Positions 9,301 to 23,500 of a stretch of DNA of 64,000 bases are shown here, piece by piece. The notes below the pieces were generated by a model, which worked only from the letters and a program-made list of their open reading frames with translations, searched no databases and was not told where the DNA came from. The position numbers and the translations under genes were made by a program. The DNA is from Rhabdornis inornatus (Eukaryota > Chordata > Aves > Passeriformes > Rhabdornithidae). Position 1 is the stretch's first letter. Every line of letters begins with the position of its first letter. Location: the NCBI GenBank assembly GCA_013397075.1, contig VWZS01002669.1, positions 1,522,217 through 1,586,216 on the forward strand, read 5' to 3'.

Positions 9301-12300
9301 AGGCGTTCGCCGTGGGTGTTAGAACACCACAGTTCGGGCTGTGCTCTCTGAGCCTGCTGCTTCTGAGGCGGAGCATCCTCAGGGAAACACACCCCGCTGC
9401 TACCAAGCGCATGTTCCCCTCAGAAGCACGTGCAGCAGCAGGGAGCAGTGAGCCGGCCTCCCTGAGGGATGGAGATCTGCCCGAAGCACCGCTGGAAAAT
9501 GGAGTGAATTAAATACTCCTGCCGCTTGAATAGCAGCTGAGCGCACACTTTTGTTGCTTGCAGCGCGGGTTAAACACAGCTGGAGGGAGATGTGTGCCAG
9601 AGAGACAGCAGACGCTGACTGTACTGTGCTGTGCTGGGCTATGCTGCTCTTGGAACACCTGTGTGTGGTAGAGGAGTCTTTTTGATCTCTGAAAGTGTGA
9701 AGTAATTCAGCACCATGGATCCAGGCTAACAGAAAGCCTCTGTTTTATTACAGGCTCAAATGGGTTTGGATTTTGGAAAACGATTGAATGCATAGGGAGA
9801 GGGTAAAAAAAAGGAAAATGCTACATAAGGTCTTAAAATGCTTACAGTTAATTTTCAGTTCTTGTGAGATAAATGGAAATGAACTCTTGCAGGACATGGC
9901 AGATCAGGGTCAGGAATGCATTAACTCAGCAGGGAGGCAGACAGTTCCTGCAGGGCCATGTGCAATGGAGCTGTGCCACGCCCACCCGCATCCCTGCTCC
10001 ACAGGTCCTGTGCCTCCACAGCTACTGGGACATGCTGTTTCTTGAGGGGAAGAGGATGGCAATGAAGCTTTCTCAAAGCTGGAAAATGCTACTTTTTTTT
10101 CCTTTCTTTTTGGAGGTTGTTAAATCAACTTACTTATTCTGTACTGAGCATTAGAGTACTTATGTTTTGTCACATCATGTAACACACCTGTAGCACTATT
10201 TTCATTGCAACAGTTGGTATAGGCTCAGATGCTCACTGTCAAAAAAAAAAATTACAACATAGTGAGAACATTCATGATTGGACAGATCTGGTCAATGGGG
10301 TGCAGCAGTTGAAGACAGTCCCCAAGATTTGAATTGACTATCTTGCTCTTCTGTCACTATGATCTCAGAAGAATAAGAGAAAAGGAGCATCAGGCCATGG
10401 CTGAGATCATGCCATGCAGCACTTTAACTCAGAACCACTTCGGTTTAAACTAATGTACCAGTTCATGCTCCCCAGCACTTGAAGCATTCACAAAATGGGA
10501 ACAAACCTGTTCTCAAACTTTTCCAAAGGCCAGCAATGCCATCGTAATGTTGTGTATTGTAACAGTTACAAATATTCTGCTCTCATGCGAGAATAGTCCT
10601 TTTTATTTGCAAATTCATAAAAGTCAACTTTCTCATTGATGTTGCAATACTACGCAGAATGATCAATGAAGCAAAACACATCTTGCTGAAAATCGACATG
10701 GAGATAGGATATGTTAAGAAACAATAATCAGAAAATATGCATTATTTTTTTTTTTCTGCTTTTAACTTTTAGCAACAGGATTTGATTTCTTTGCTTTAAT
10801 GATTTGCAAATGTGGCTCTTACACAGGAGACTGGAAACAGCATGTCTTTGGATGGTCATACACGTTCTGACAATGTGAATTGTTAAATGCTTTCACAAGC
10901 TATTCCCTGAACCCACTGTCTGCCTGTGAACGCTCTATGATTTCCCATTCTGCTGTGAAAGTAATCTTTTTCCCACCTCACGCTGTGTAAACAGGTGTCA
11001 CAAAATAAAAAGGCATATGGCGTCAGTGTGGCAGCAGCATCTCCTGAGAGGGACATCCTGTGGCTGATGGCGCACACACCATCCCTCAGCCTGTCCCTCC
11101 AAATGCCCCGGGAGAGAGAGAACATGGACAGCTGAGCTTTCTCTCAGAGGGAGCCTGAGGACAGGAATGGGAAATAAAAAAGGTCTTTTTTGAGGTGCCT
11201 CCACCAGGACACTACTGATAACCTCTGAGAAATGTTTGTGATTTAAGAGTGGCTGAATAACATGGGGTTACTTCAGTTCTCTTCTTGGATGTGGAAAGCA
11301 GAGAAGGGGCTGAGGCAATGGGATTCACTGAACAAGGGAAAGGGCATTTAATGCTGAATAGAAGCAGTGAAGTGAGGGTTCCCTTTTCTCCTTTCCTAAT
11401 TTAATGCTTTTACTATTGGATTATGCAGTGAAGTTCCCTTCTGCTCATTTCTTCCCTGCTCTGCTCGTCCTACAGTCCCTTTTCTGCTGTGGGTCATGCT
11501 TAGATTTTATTCCTCATCACGTTGAAGGGAGAATGCTTCAATTTTATAGTGGGTCTAGTCTTGTGGCTTGACAAAATGCTTTAAGAGATGCAAGTTTTAT
11601 TTCCGTGAGGGTGAAAAGACAAAGCCCACACTTCCCAAGTGAACACTCTCAGGGGGTAGGATGCAGTGCAGGCTGAATGCCCCAGATCAGCCTTTTGGAA
11701 TCTGCTGCACTCAAGATCCCAATTGTGCAGAGCCTGAAGCAGAGCCGTGACTGTAGGTTCTGACTTCTAGAGAGTAAGAGGGATTCAGGTGCATTCTCTG
11801 CTTGGTTTGTCTTCCACAGCTTCTTGCTCAGCATGTGGGACTCCTTAACTACCTGGAAGGCACTCAGGTGAAGCATCCAACTGAAGCAATCCTGATCACC
11901 CTGTAGGAGCAATGCAGCTACTCTGTAGGTGTAAGAGATGGTGAGGATCTCTTATCCCTATCTCAGTCTGAAGTAAATTACAATTTGAATGAAGCATGAA
12001 CATGGAGTCTGGAAAAAGACAAAACCACACAAGAATTAACTCATGTTGAGTTGCTTTATGTGTATTTACAATAATCAATAATCATGCTTCTCCTTAAGTA
12101 AGCATGATGATCAGGCCTTGAAATACAATAGCACCCAATTCATACAAAATTGAACCAACATGAGAAGTTTGCCTTCAGATAAGGTAAATTTTAAATATAA
12201 ATTTTTACACACTGAAAATACTGAAAGAACTGACAATTTAATTGAGACTAATAGTAATTAAATCAAACATAATTATAATCTTTGAAACCTGCTCAAAGGG

Positions 12301-15300
12301 AGAAAGAGTAATGCATCCAACAAATTCACATTCATCAGCTTAATGTTTTGCATGAATAGTCCATTAGTAAGCCACAGGAAACATGGTTTTAGTCGTGTTG
12401 TTTTCCCATGGCAGTTTTTGTCATTGTGCTTGAAATGATATGAGTTAAAAATCATCCACATGGCACTCCCTGGGCTGGCGCCTCTCCTGGCATAAGCAGC
12501 TGTAGCTCCATCAACTCTCAGTCTTCCACAAGTGAGCAATAAAGGCTTGCATATAGAAACTCACTGAAAGTACCTAATACTTCTGGAAAAACAGTGATTG
12601 CTGCTCCAATTGCTTATTCTGGTAGCTGAGTCTTTGCAGTTAGTATTTCTTTATTGATTAATCTCAGAATGATGGATTGGAGACTTGTTTCCTGCCTGCT
12701 TTATTAGGAGTAAGGAATTTATACACAGCTAATTCTCATCCAAGTTAATCAGTGTGACCTTTAGCATGCTGTAGAATTAAAATCTTGTGAAAGGCTCAGA
12801 ATTTGTTTCCAGATAGCTGTTGCAATGTGCTGGCTGTGAGATATTACTCCATACATCAGCTGAGATGAGAAATCTCATCCTCTGCAGTTTCAGTTTAATG
12901 TCACTTAAGTCAGGTGAGCCAGCAAAGGCGGCTGGAGAAAACACAGCTGAACTTGTTCAGTAGCAGAGTGGGTCAGGGAGGTGCAATCCCTACTGCTACC
13001 TTTTGGCAGGAGTTATCTCTGATGCAGTGTTAAGAAGCAACATGTGGGGGAGAGAAAGAGAAAGAAGAAAGCTCTTACATCACATAAACGCCATTGTTTC
13101 AGAGGGATCTAATATCCATGCTCTGCAGCCCTCTCACTGTTACATTTTAATAACTGCTGGAAGATCATGGGTTTACAATACTGAGAAATACCTTTTTTTG
13201 ATACCTCGAATGCGTGACACTCACATTCCATCACAAAATTTGTTTTTCCCAAGGAAACACCAGCAGACTCCTAATGTTTTGAAACCTTGTCAAAGTGAAG
13301 CTATCCCTCTGAGCTCAGTGGCAGGGATGATCATATGTGGAACTTCCACACAATTTCCTCTGTGTGAGAGCGCATCACATATGTTTGTTTTTTTTTTAAT
13401 GACAGTCTTTCAGCTGCTTCTCATAATAGTAAAAAAATCCACCCAGTATGCTAAAATCTCCCTTCTTTCAGTTCTGTAGCAATGCTCTTCTCCAGCCAGC
13501 TTCTGGGACTGAAAACAATTCTTGTCCCTTCAGGCATCTTCTAATCTTAAATTAATATACAGACTAAGCAATTATTCAGAAAAGGAAAGCATAGTGAATG
13601 CAGATTGGAAAAAAAAGAGTATTTTTTTTTTTTCACAATGAGATTTGCTTGCTAATGTTATTAATGGTTTTTTGTTTGTTTGAAGCCTTTCCTACTTAGT
13701 GGTATGGAGTGCTGCAGGTACAGGTCACTCTGGGCTGTGAACTGGTGTTTTCATATCCTTGATTTCACTTTGTCCTTAAACACTGCAGAAGAATGTTGGT
13801 TCTTTTCCACAATTCCAAGAGTTCGTCAAACCAAGGTGTCACTCTACAGCCAGCACCCTGAAGTTACAGTGTCTGCCTAAAATTTCAGGGCTATGCCATG
13901 AATTGAGCTGTGTCATCATTTGGCAGCTTTAGCTTATTTAGCAACTAAAATCCTTTTTTAGCAACTAAACCCCTTTCTAAACCCCCTTCTAAACTAACCC
14001 CCCCCAAAAAAATTTTGGTTTTGCTCCTTTGCGCTGATTTTTTTAATCATCTATGAAGTATTTTTATATCTCCTGACCTTTAAATAAATAAATTAAAAAA
14101 AAAAAAAAAATCTCTGCCGTTCTGCAGAGCTAGGACAGTAGAACCCCATGGTGGGGTCATGATGCTGAGTGCTAGAAGGTGTGTTTACGCCCAGAAACCA
14201 GAGCACAGGCTAATGAATGCACTCTTTCTTTGCCGTCCTGCACTAACCTAGTGATTGTATCCCAATAATACATGATACAGTAGGTAAAAGAAAAAAAAAA
14301 ATACAGTGTCTGTTCCTTCTGTCATCTTCCACCTGCATTTTTATGCTGATGTCATTGAGCAGAAACAACTACTCATGCCTTGAATTAAAGGACAAGTTAG
14401 TGTAGCTGCTTCTCACTGATGAGCTGACATTTGGATGTCGTGCTCATCTTTCATCTCTTCAACAATGCAGAGGGAAAGGTGCCCTCTGCCCAGAGTTGTT
14501 GGCTGCTCCCAATGAATCTCAGGTAAAATTAAAGCACCAACACACGGTGGGAAGATGATATGTCATAATGCATGGAAAGGACAAAACCAGCATATTCATT
14601 AATTCTTCTGGATTTGTTCAGTTTCCTGATAATTCTTATGGTCCTGATGTCATGACAGAATATCTAGATGTTGGCAGGACATTAGGCACCCTTTGGAGCT
14701 CCTGGATCTTGCAGCATATCCAGCTATGTGAGTTAATTACAACAGATTTAAAAATGCAGAACGTTGGTGGAAAACATGTTTTTTCAGCACTGAAACAGAA
14801 TAACAACAGTGGAATGACCCACCTGAAGTATTTCCCAGGGGCCTTTACTATATACAGAACAGTAACATATTTGAAACAATGAAAGGAAGAGAGTATAGTA
14901 ACAAGAAAAGTAACAAGTTATAAACTGAAGCATATTTGTAGTAAAAATCTCATTCCTCTGAAACAGCTAACTAGTGCTGCAGTAACTGTTAGGTATTGTA
15001 CAAAACCTTACGCCACTATTATTTTCTTGGAAGTGATACATTTTAAATCTATTAAAGAGCAGCTCTTCACTATGTGAGATCAACTTGTGTTCAAGGTGAA
15101 AGTGATCCGAGGATCTTACCTGATTTGTGAATGTAGGTGGCCTAAATCCTGGCAGAGCCTGCACACTGTCTCCTGTCTCTGATTTTAATCTTTCCAATCC
15201 TACTTAATATCATAGGAATTGTTCTTTAGCCTACTCAGAATGCCTCTTTTTTTTTTTTTCCTGGATTGAAGAGTCTTCCAGTGGTGTGAAATGGAAGAGG

Positions 15301-17787
15301 TAGCAGGTCAATTGAGAAAAGAAGATACTTCAAGTCAATAAGACAGGTGCACTAAATAGATAAAAGCAATTCCTTTGGACTGATAGTGAAACCATGTATG
15401 TAATTCAATATGATTTCAAACAAAATACAGACTTTCTGTGTATGTACATACTACAAATAAAAAAAATTCACAGCAATTTCCAAAATTACTTGTTTAAACT
15501 AACAAAAATAGATGTTGATGCTCCTCTGATAGCTTTAACAGCTGTGTGGTTCAGCATGCTGTATAATCAGTGGTAAGAGCTCCTGACCTTTTTCACTTTG
15601 TCGAAGAGAGACCTGTTAGCATTTTTTCCCCTTTAAACTGCTGTAGTATATTATCTAAAATTTTACTGTGTTATCCCAAAAAAGCCACTATAACAAGCCC
15701 CTTTAGGAATGTGTTCATCATGTCACACAATGCATTAGTTAATTATCTTATCTTAGCACTACAGCAGACCTTCAAATTAACAGCTATTGCAAACTATAGG
15801 CAAACAGTAGGTGCCTGACTTAATTAACTCTGAGTGCCTGTGATGAGATTTGTGTCTTGGTGTTGCTTGTGCTAAAAATGGGCACTGTTTTTCCTATCAC
15901 ATATGGCTGTATTTCTCCAAAGGGCTGGGATACTGCAACCTGAGGAGCAAGATATTGTTATTTGATGATTTAGTTATCATTGTGATCTGCAGATCAGAAG
16001 ATCTCCAAACACCAAGACACACCTAATGGAGTAAAGACAAACTGATTGCACTACTGTTTTGATGAAGAACTCCTATAAGTAATATATAAATAAAGAAACA
16101 AACCATTAATAGAAATATTACAACAGATTTGCTATATAGTCTAAATAGAAACAGACTGTATGATGGGTGATCTGAAGACCCACTGCACTCAAGGAAGAGA
16201 TTTCTTATATTTTTTATTTTAAGGGTAAATTCTAAACCCAAGCACTGTTTCCTCCCTGCACCATCATGGCCATGCATGGTTCCTCTTAACTACCCAGGGT
16301 AGGAAATTCAGCCATCACATTACTGGAATGGTTATATGTCTTTGTTGTCCTAATTGTGGTGAAGTATTTACTTCACAAAACTTCTGGGGACACCATGAAG
16401 TACCAAGTGATCGTGAAGAGTGCTCATAAAAACCCTGTTTGTGTCCTGCTGCACAGGAGGTATCCCAACATAGTAACACATACTTAGATTTTTTACAAAT
16501 TAAAAAAAAAAAAAGAGATTTTTTTCCCAAAAATATGTAATTGTGACTGTTCCATCCTTTTTCATCATGGTGAAAAGAGTTCTACATTTTAAGACATAAA
16601 ATGCTACATGAAAAATGCACACAAAACTAGTCTTTTTCTTTCACTCTGCTACAGAATGTATGGTAAACTTCATATCAGAAATAAAATATATGATATTATC
16701 AATAATAACTGTAAAACAATTAGCCAATAGTTAAAACTTAGAATCACCCCATGTTTGAATATGTGATGAATATTATTTATTTTTGTTTGTTTTTAATAGG
16801 CTTTCACCTCAGATGCTATATTTGAAAAGAAGCAGTACACTCCTCTTATGGTTGCTAGCTGTACCTTTCTACTTTGAGTTGAATCCTTACAGTTTTTGCA
16901 AAGTACCAAATGTTCCTATTTCCTGTGAGAAGAGTTTCCAAATAAGCCTTTGGCAATATTTCTGAACAAGTTGGGACCACTGTAGGAATAAACTGGCTTT
17001 GCCTCTCAAATCTCCATGGGGCTTATGAGGCAGAATGACTTAAGCAGGGAAAGTAGGTTAAAGCAAGGACAGGCAACCTCCTCAATTGACTGAGCATAAA
17101 TACCCACCTGATCCAGTACATTTGAGACTCAGTAGTCCTAAAAAAGACCACAGGTCACGAAGCATCAACTGACATAAACTTACAAAAGATGTTCCCTAAC
17201 TGCTACTTGGATGATTTAGCTTTAAACTGGGTTTACTCTATAGAAGCAAATTTAGAAATCTCATTTGATATAATCTTAATCTTTGAAAGTAATCTGGGTT
17301 TTTGGATATGAATGCTTCTGTGTGTGTGTGTGTGTGTTCCTGCCAGTACATTTTAGTAAGGATTAGAGAGTTTGTGATTTTGTTGTGTTTTTTTTTTCAA
17401 GCATTGGACCATAGGTAAGTTGCTTGTATGACAATTACTAGGAAAAATCATGTTTTGTTAATTATTTTTAGGATTTCTTCTTTCAGACACAGATTTTCTA
17501 GGAATTAAAATGTTTTATTATTTTTCCCCTACCCAATCCAATAGCTTTTGTTATTTTACACTATATTTTTAGCAACAATATGGATTTTTTTTCCCCACCT
17601 CCTACCTATAGCCTTAATGAACTGCTACTTCTGGAAATCCTCTGTAAATTCCCTAATATATTGTTACACTGCTTCTCAGCTCTAGTTATGACTTACCTTG
17701 ATTTATTTTGATACCGTGATTAATGTTGACACTGAGGAGTTTTCATTGTACCAAAATTGACCAACAGTAGTTCTGTCACTTACGCAC
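9301..17787. other. Intergenic sequence upstream of CWC22
   Basis: About 8.5 kb without a supported gene. It contains short A/T runs (for example about 14096-14110 and 13621-13633), a short (TG) run at about 17320-17336, and a 6-2-6 inverted repeat GGTGTTAGAACACC at 9315-9328 just beyond the CpG island. No CR1 or coding homology recognised. Scattered small open frames have no supporting features. Confidence 0.6.
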
Positions 17788-18101
17788 TGTGAGAAACAAG
17801 GCTAACTCTTTAAAATTTCTAAAGGTTTAATAATGATAAAAGGGACAGTATCCAGCACTGGGGTGCCTGGCAAACTGCCAGGAGCACACCTTAAAACAAT
17901 TTTTTTATATACTTTTCATTACATGGTTTACATACATATCCATAAGTTTTATACATATTCAAACATTCCTGTGAGTCTTCATATGTTCCAAGAATTCTTT
18001 TAGCTTTTTTTTGACCCTCGATCCATCGTGCAATAGTGTAGATTTAATTTTTGGGAGTCATGTATGTCATTTCCTCACAATGTATATGCATTTTTCTCAC
18101 A
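17788..18101 (-). mobile_element. Solo LTR-like element of an endogenous retrovirus
   Basis: The block is bounded by a perfect 9-bp inverted terminal repeat, TGTGAGAAA at 17788-17796 and TTTCTCACA at 18093-18101, with the TG...CA ends of retroviral LTRs. Read on the minus strand it has a TATATAAAA box (about 17914-17906), then about 80 nt further an ATTAAA polyadenylation signal (about 17831-17826), then a short U5 ending CTCACA, in correct LTR order. No internal region or second LTR is present, so it is a solo LTR. A target-site duplication is not evident. The edge at 18101 rests on the inverted repeat alone and the element could be longer. Confidence 0.6.
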
Positions 18102-21100
18102 ACAACAGACAGGGAATTATTGATAGCTGCAAGGTAAACAGCAGGAGTTTTTTCACATCCTTTTTCCAATGTTATCTGTATGTTCCTTCAATGTTATCTA
18201 ATCATACAGACAGTTTTAAGCTATTTCCACAAACTTATCTAAGTCTCTATTATCGGTTAGTTACAAACAACAAAAATTAAAAGCATCCTGAAAAAGCTAA
18301 CATAATCTCTATCTCAATATTTTGAAAGAAAGTCTGAACTGCAATATATGTTTGCCACACTAATGCCAAGGTAAGATACACATGGCCAGGGCACTGGCCA
18401 CAGGAGCTGGCAAATTTTACTATATCAAAAACACTTAAAAGTTTAAGATTGCAAAAGATTACAAATTGTACTATGTCAAAATTGTTGTGATTAATAATAA
18501 TTTCCAAAGTCAACACATAAGAGAGAAAGCCAATAATTTCACAGTTACTTATAACATGTGTTATTCTCAATAGTATCACTATGTATCATTGTGGGAATTC
18601 AATTCTGAGAACAGAAGCGTCTTACCCTCCTCAGCTTTTTTCCCTTCTTTTTGTAATGAAACAGTGCCCCCAAGAGCTTTTTTTTTTTTTTCAGGAAGGG
18701 ACAATTTAAGAAAATTAGGTCAGTCATTCATCAGTATATCAATCTCTGGGAAAAAAAAAAAAATCTGCCTGGCATTGCAACCAGAGGCGTTGGCTTGAAG
18801 AATGGTCGAAATAGTATTTATTTTGGTTTTCTTTGTTTTTTCAATAATATAAAGTTAACTGACTAAATTCCTCTAATTCCTCTCCAGTTTGGAGAGCTGT
18901 GCTATCTTTGCTGGCACTCTGAAGAAAGGGAGGAGGCTGCAGAGATCACTTCTCAGCAAAGGTCTTTATGGTAGGGCTGCTTTTGTCCTTTGCCAGTTGA
19001 CATCAGGACAGCTGGCAGTGGTCCAGGAGGCAGCAGGAAGCACTGTTTGTTTGTTTTTGCGTGGATAAACAGAGAAGAAAGATAGCATGAACAAGAACAA
19101 AGAGAGAATAAACAAGGAACAGCTTTAGTTACAGCAGAATCATAAAAATACAAATACCAAGTCTATTAGGTATTTTGATAAAGTACATGAAATATATGCA
19201 AAAATAATCATGCATAGCCTCTAAAACTCAGAGAGGCAGATTTTTATGATAACCTGGAGTGATACAATTTTTTACCATTTCTTAAGTGTCAAGAGTCATC
19301 ACTACTTTTTCTGACCCTGAAAAATACAACAAACAGAATTTTGGGTAGTTTGTTGTCTTTCTCTCCATCACATTGCATGGGTTTGCGAAAAGTTGAAACT
19401 CATAAATGAAATAACCCCCCCCACATATGACCAAATAATTGCTTTAAATAACTTTCAGTAACCTGTCACAGGAACACCTCAGGACTTCCTCTACTACAGA
19501 AGTAGAAGTTTAAATTGTAGGCATGGTCTCCCCAAACAGACTGCTAATATCTCTCTTTAGCAGAGTGATTTCATTTTCTCAGATGTATCTCTACAGACCC
19601 TTTTCAGCCAGGTCCTAAGCTCCTGAGAGATTTAGGAGTGGAAGTCAGCACTTTGAACTGTACCTGGACAATATGCAGAGCTTTTCAGAGTGGTAAATAA
19701 GTGTGAGAGCCTTGTGTTGTGATGAGATCTGTGCCAGAGCAGGAATGCAGTAACAACATAATGTTCAGATCAGGTGTGTGGCCGGTCAGGTGTGATTATT
19801 TCTTGTCGCACAGATTTGCCTGAATGAAGATAACTATGTGAAAAAGGAAGTACTATAAAACACACAGCATAGCATTCCTAGGTAGTCCCAAATTCCAAAG
19901 AATAAAACTGTGCTCTCAGTTGTGGGAGAGTACCAGAATGAAGGAATGAAGCTTAACTCTGTGCCATGAGGCTTTGTTCTCTTCACAGGAGATGTCCAGA
20001 TCCTGCAGCTTCCCACAGCTTCATTACATATTCACTAAATATTTTTACATGGAAATTATAAACTCCTTTTGGGTCACAGAGTGTGTCCATTCTTTAGGTC
20101 TCTGAGTTTAGAAATTTAATTACTCCTCCTTATATTAGAATTACACCTAATTAGGAACTAATTACTACTAATAAAAATGTGCTGTAATTTATCTGTCAAA
20201 TGCATCCATGTACTAATATTTTAAAGGCTATACTGACCTCTCAAATAAATGTAGATAAAGATCTGCTCTCTTAATAACCTTTTTATGGATCTTCATAGCT
20301 TTGACACAATGTGCCTAGTTTTTCCAGTGCATTAGCATCACAACATGTACTTTAGGGGTAGGGGAATAAATCATCCTCTGGGAAAATTATAAAATAGTTT
20401 TTAGGTGCCCTGTGATAGCTGCAGACACTTTGGGATGAGTCCCTTGTGTTTTTTGTTTAATATAAACACAGGGAAGTTGTGGTACAGCTAATCAGCATGG
20501 CCTTCTACTAGGCATTCAGGGCATTATTTGCAATGGTGGATTTTTTTTGTTCTGGTTAATAATCTGACAAATTTCTGAGCCTTAGGAAATATTTCACTAT
20601 CTAACATTCATAAATACAAAAATAACTCAAGGCATTTATTTTCTAGCATTCAAAATTCAATGTTTGCCTTAAATCTGGAAGTTTGCTCTTTTAGCTTTAA
20701 GCCTGAATAAGCTTGAATAGGTGTATGAGTGACTATGACATTTCTCTGTACAGAAAATAACTCTGCTCTTGAAATTTCTTGCTCTCACCAATTTAAGTCA
20801 ACCTTTCCCAACCTGAGTTTGCAATACCAAAACATGATCACAGCAAGTCACTGCTGGTTCAGCAATGATCTGCAAGCATCTGTGTAATGTTTCTTCTATT
20901 TGAAACTCAGGGTTCCAGCTTTGCAATTGTCAATTACTTGGGTTTGGGGCACAGGGCAGAGAGGTAGAAGTCTTCTTTTTTTAGGAATATTTGTAACTAA
21001 TTTCCCTATCTATAGAAGCAATTCCTACTTAAAAATAAGGAGCAATATCAATTGCAAAAACAGGCACTAATTTTTCCCTGTCTTGATTTGATTTCTATGT

Positions 21101-23200
21101 TGCAAGCAAACTCACCAAAGACAAAATGTTGTGGAAGAGAAAGTGATAATGGATGGTTTTATAAGTGGGGTGAAGTGAATTTTACAAAAGTGGGAGAAAG
21201 GTGACCTCTGCTCAGAAGCCTCCCTGCTCATTAGCAGGTGGATGTGGTTTAGAGCTTCACTGTGGTGCAAAGAAGGAACTAAATTGGGTGTTGTGTGAAG
21301 CTGTCATTACTGTGTGTTTCTCTGTAGAGTTCCAGCTTAAAGCATGTCGTTCCTTTCATAGCAGCCCCTCAGATTACTGTATCTCATCCTTTCCACATCA
21401 AAGTGCTGTCAGCACTTTTATAGTATAAAAAGAACGCAGAGATAATTTTACAATACATTCTCTTCAAACAGCTTTGACTCGTGCAGTTGCAACATTTCTT
21501 TTTATTCTGGGATTTGTAGAGGAAGATGCACTAAAATGAGTAGTATCTATAAGCTGAACAAAAACAGGGAATATCTATTTAAAATTGGACCAAAGCACCT
21601 CTGCAGGGATGGTGAGGATTTTAGGAAGTCAATTTTCTCAAGTGCCATCTGAATTATACTTCAGTCAGCTTGTAAGAACCTCTGGGAGTGTGGAAAATGT
21701 CCGTTCTTGAAAAGCATGAATAATCTCTTTTTATTTACTAGCTAAAAAAACTTGCTACCTTATAAAGTCTTCAATAAAACATATAGTAATGTCAGATCCC
21801 ACTCTTCACCTCAAAGGCTCAGTCTCAGCTAGTAGCCAGCAGCTGGGCTCACTGTCTTGACCTTACCTTACCTAAAGTAAAATAATAAAATAATGAATAC
21901 AGGAGGAAAGTGAGTGAATGGTAGCAGAAAGACAGAACTTCATAGAACTGGCTTTAACTTTGTGGGTCTTTCTTTAATTCCACTCTGCCAAGAAATTTCT
22001 TTTCTTCTTAGTGATTATGCAGCTATGCATATATAATGTGTTCATGTTTCCCACTGTATTTCCTTGCCATGTTTGTCATTTGCCAGCATCAGTAGTTGTC
22101 GCAGAAGTGAGTAATGGTAGGATGGAAACAGAAATGAGAAAAGCTGACAACCTGCAAAAGGAGTCTGTGTGTTGGCCAGCAGGCAAACAATGCCACGTGG
22201 TTCATCCACCCGTCTCCTGTTCCAGGCACTCTCAACAGCTGGAGTGATCTGATACAAGACTTTGCCTCTTTTCCCTGCTGGAAGGCTAAAGGTGTTGGAT
22301 CTTACTCTCATTGGTGCGGAACTGGACTACTACAGTCAGTCTTTCCAAAACAAATAGACTTGGGTTTTCTGATATTCTTCCTGCTGTTTCTATACAGGCA
22401 AGTAATAACCTAGCAAGCTTTGGAGTTTCAGGTGGATGTGCTGCACCATTCTCAGGAAGACTCGAGGATCTCTTCTGTGCTGTTGTGGTTGAAGGCAGCG
22501 CAACACAGGAAAAACTCTGGACAGGATGGACTATTTTGTAGCTCTTGCCACAGAAAGGACAAACCTGTGTCAGCAGGTGGGACCACAGTCTTCTTTCATG
22601 TAGGAACTATAGAGTTTTGGGCTTATCCCAAAATTACAAAGAATTCGTGTAGGTTTGTTTTTTGTTTGTTTGTTTTAATGGGAAATGGAACTACAGCTGA
22701 ATGAATAACTACCAAAGCACTGTGCTTAATTGTCAAGATTATAATACAATATTCAAAGAATTTTTTTTTAGAATTTAAAAGCAAAGCATTACTATGAAAT
22801 AAGGTAACAAGATTCACATGAAAGCATAGAGTTCAGTAAGAGAAAGAGAAAAGTGAATATTTGGATAACTTTTTTTTTTTACTTTTTGGAAAAAACATCT
22901 TGAAATCAGAAGAATGAAAGCTTAGATCTAAATATACTATGTTTGTGAGATCCATCTCTACCTACATACCGTTCAACTTTGACTCGGAATCATAGATTTA
23001 CACTCAAAACTACTTCTTCCTTCTACGTTGGCTTTTGCTCCCTTGTCTTATTAGCATATGACACAGCACTGTGTCCTTGGCTCTTCATGAATGCGAAGGG
23101 ACAAACACTTTGTAATAATGTTCCATCTTACAGAGAGGTCACAAACTGATCTTGGTTACTTCGGTGTAAATCTGGAGAAACTCGGCTGAGCTCAATAGAC
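18102..23200. other. Intergenic AT-rich sequence
   Basis: No gene or repeat family recognised except a homeodomain-type motif cluster at 20117-20164. Contains homopolymer runs such as T(14) near 18679-18692. Confidence 0.55.
20117..20164. promoter_or_regulatory. Cluster of three TAATTA homeodomain-type sites
   Basis: TAATTA occurs at 20117-20122, within a perfect 10-bp palindrome CCTAATTAGG at 20146-20155, and at 20159-20164. A TGTCAAAT/TGACA-type (TALE homeodomain) sequence follows near 20194-20201. The spacing is suggestive of an enhancer, but AT-rich DNA produces such motifs by chance. Confidence 0.3.
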
Positions 23201-23227
23201 TTACTCAGGCCTGAAATCAATTATTGC

Positions 23228-23500
23228 CGTGGTGCGGGTGAGCTGGAGCCCCGCTCCTCGGCCCAGCTCTGGCATTGAGATGCAAATGGAGCGGCGGGGA
23301 GGAGGGAGCGGTCCCGGCCCGGCCGCGGGGATGCTGCGGAACAAAGGCGGGGCGTGCCCGGCCGGGCGGCCCGCGGAGCAGCCGGGACGGGCTCCGGGCG
23401 AGCGGGGAATTCATACGCAGCCATGCACGAATAGAAACTAAATGCAGCTTAAATAGTCCTCCCCCGAGCCAGCCCCCGCGATCATGCTTCCAATGACCGC
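23228..23500. promoter_or_regulatory. Orphan CpG island
   Basis: About 270 bp of very GC- and CpG-rich sequence (for example CCCGGCCCGGCCGCGGGG) stands alone in AT-rich DNA 14 kb upstream of CWC22. It contains a perfect POU octamer ATGCAAAT (23280-23287) and AACAAAGG, a SOX/TCF-type site (23340-23347). A strong minus-strand splice donor CTGA|GTAAGTC lies just outside (exon end 23205). No conserved protein is readable in either direction. It could be the promoter of an unannotated non-coding RNA or a CpG-rich enhancer. Confidence 0.55.

Noticed and set aside
8830..9512. Plus-strand open frames of 156 and 87 codons across the CWC22 CpG island
   Set aside because: Arg/Pro/Ala/Gly-rich frames are expected from GC-rich DNA lacking stop codons. 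They overlap the promoter in antisense and show no recognisable domain.
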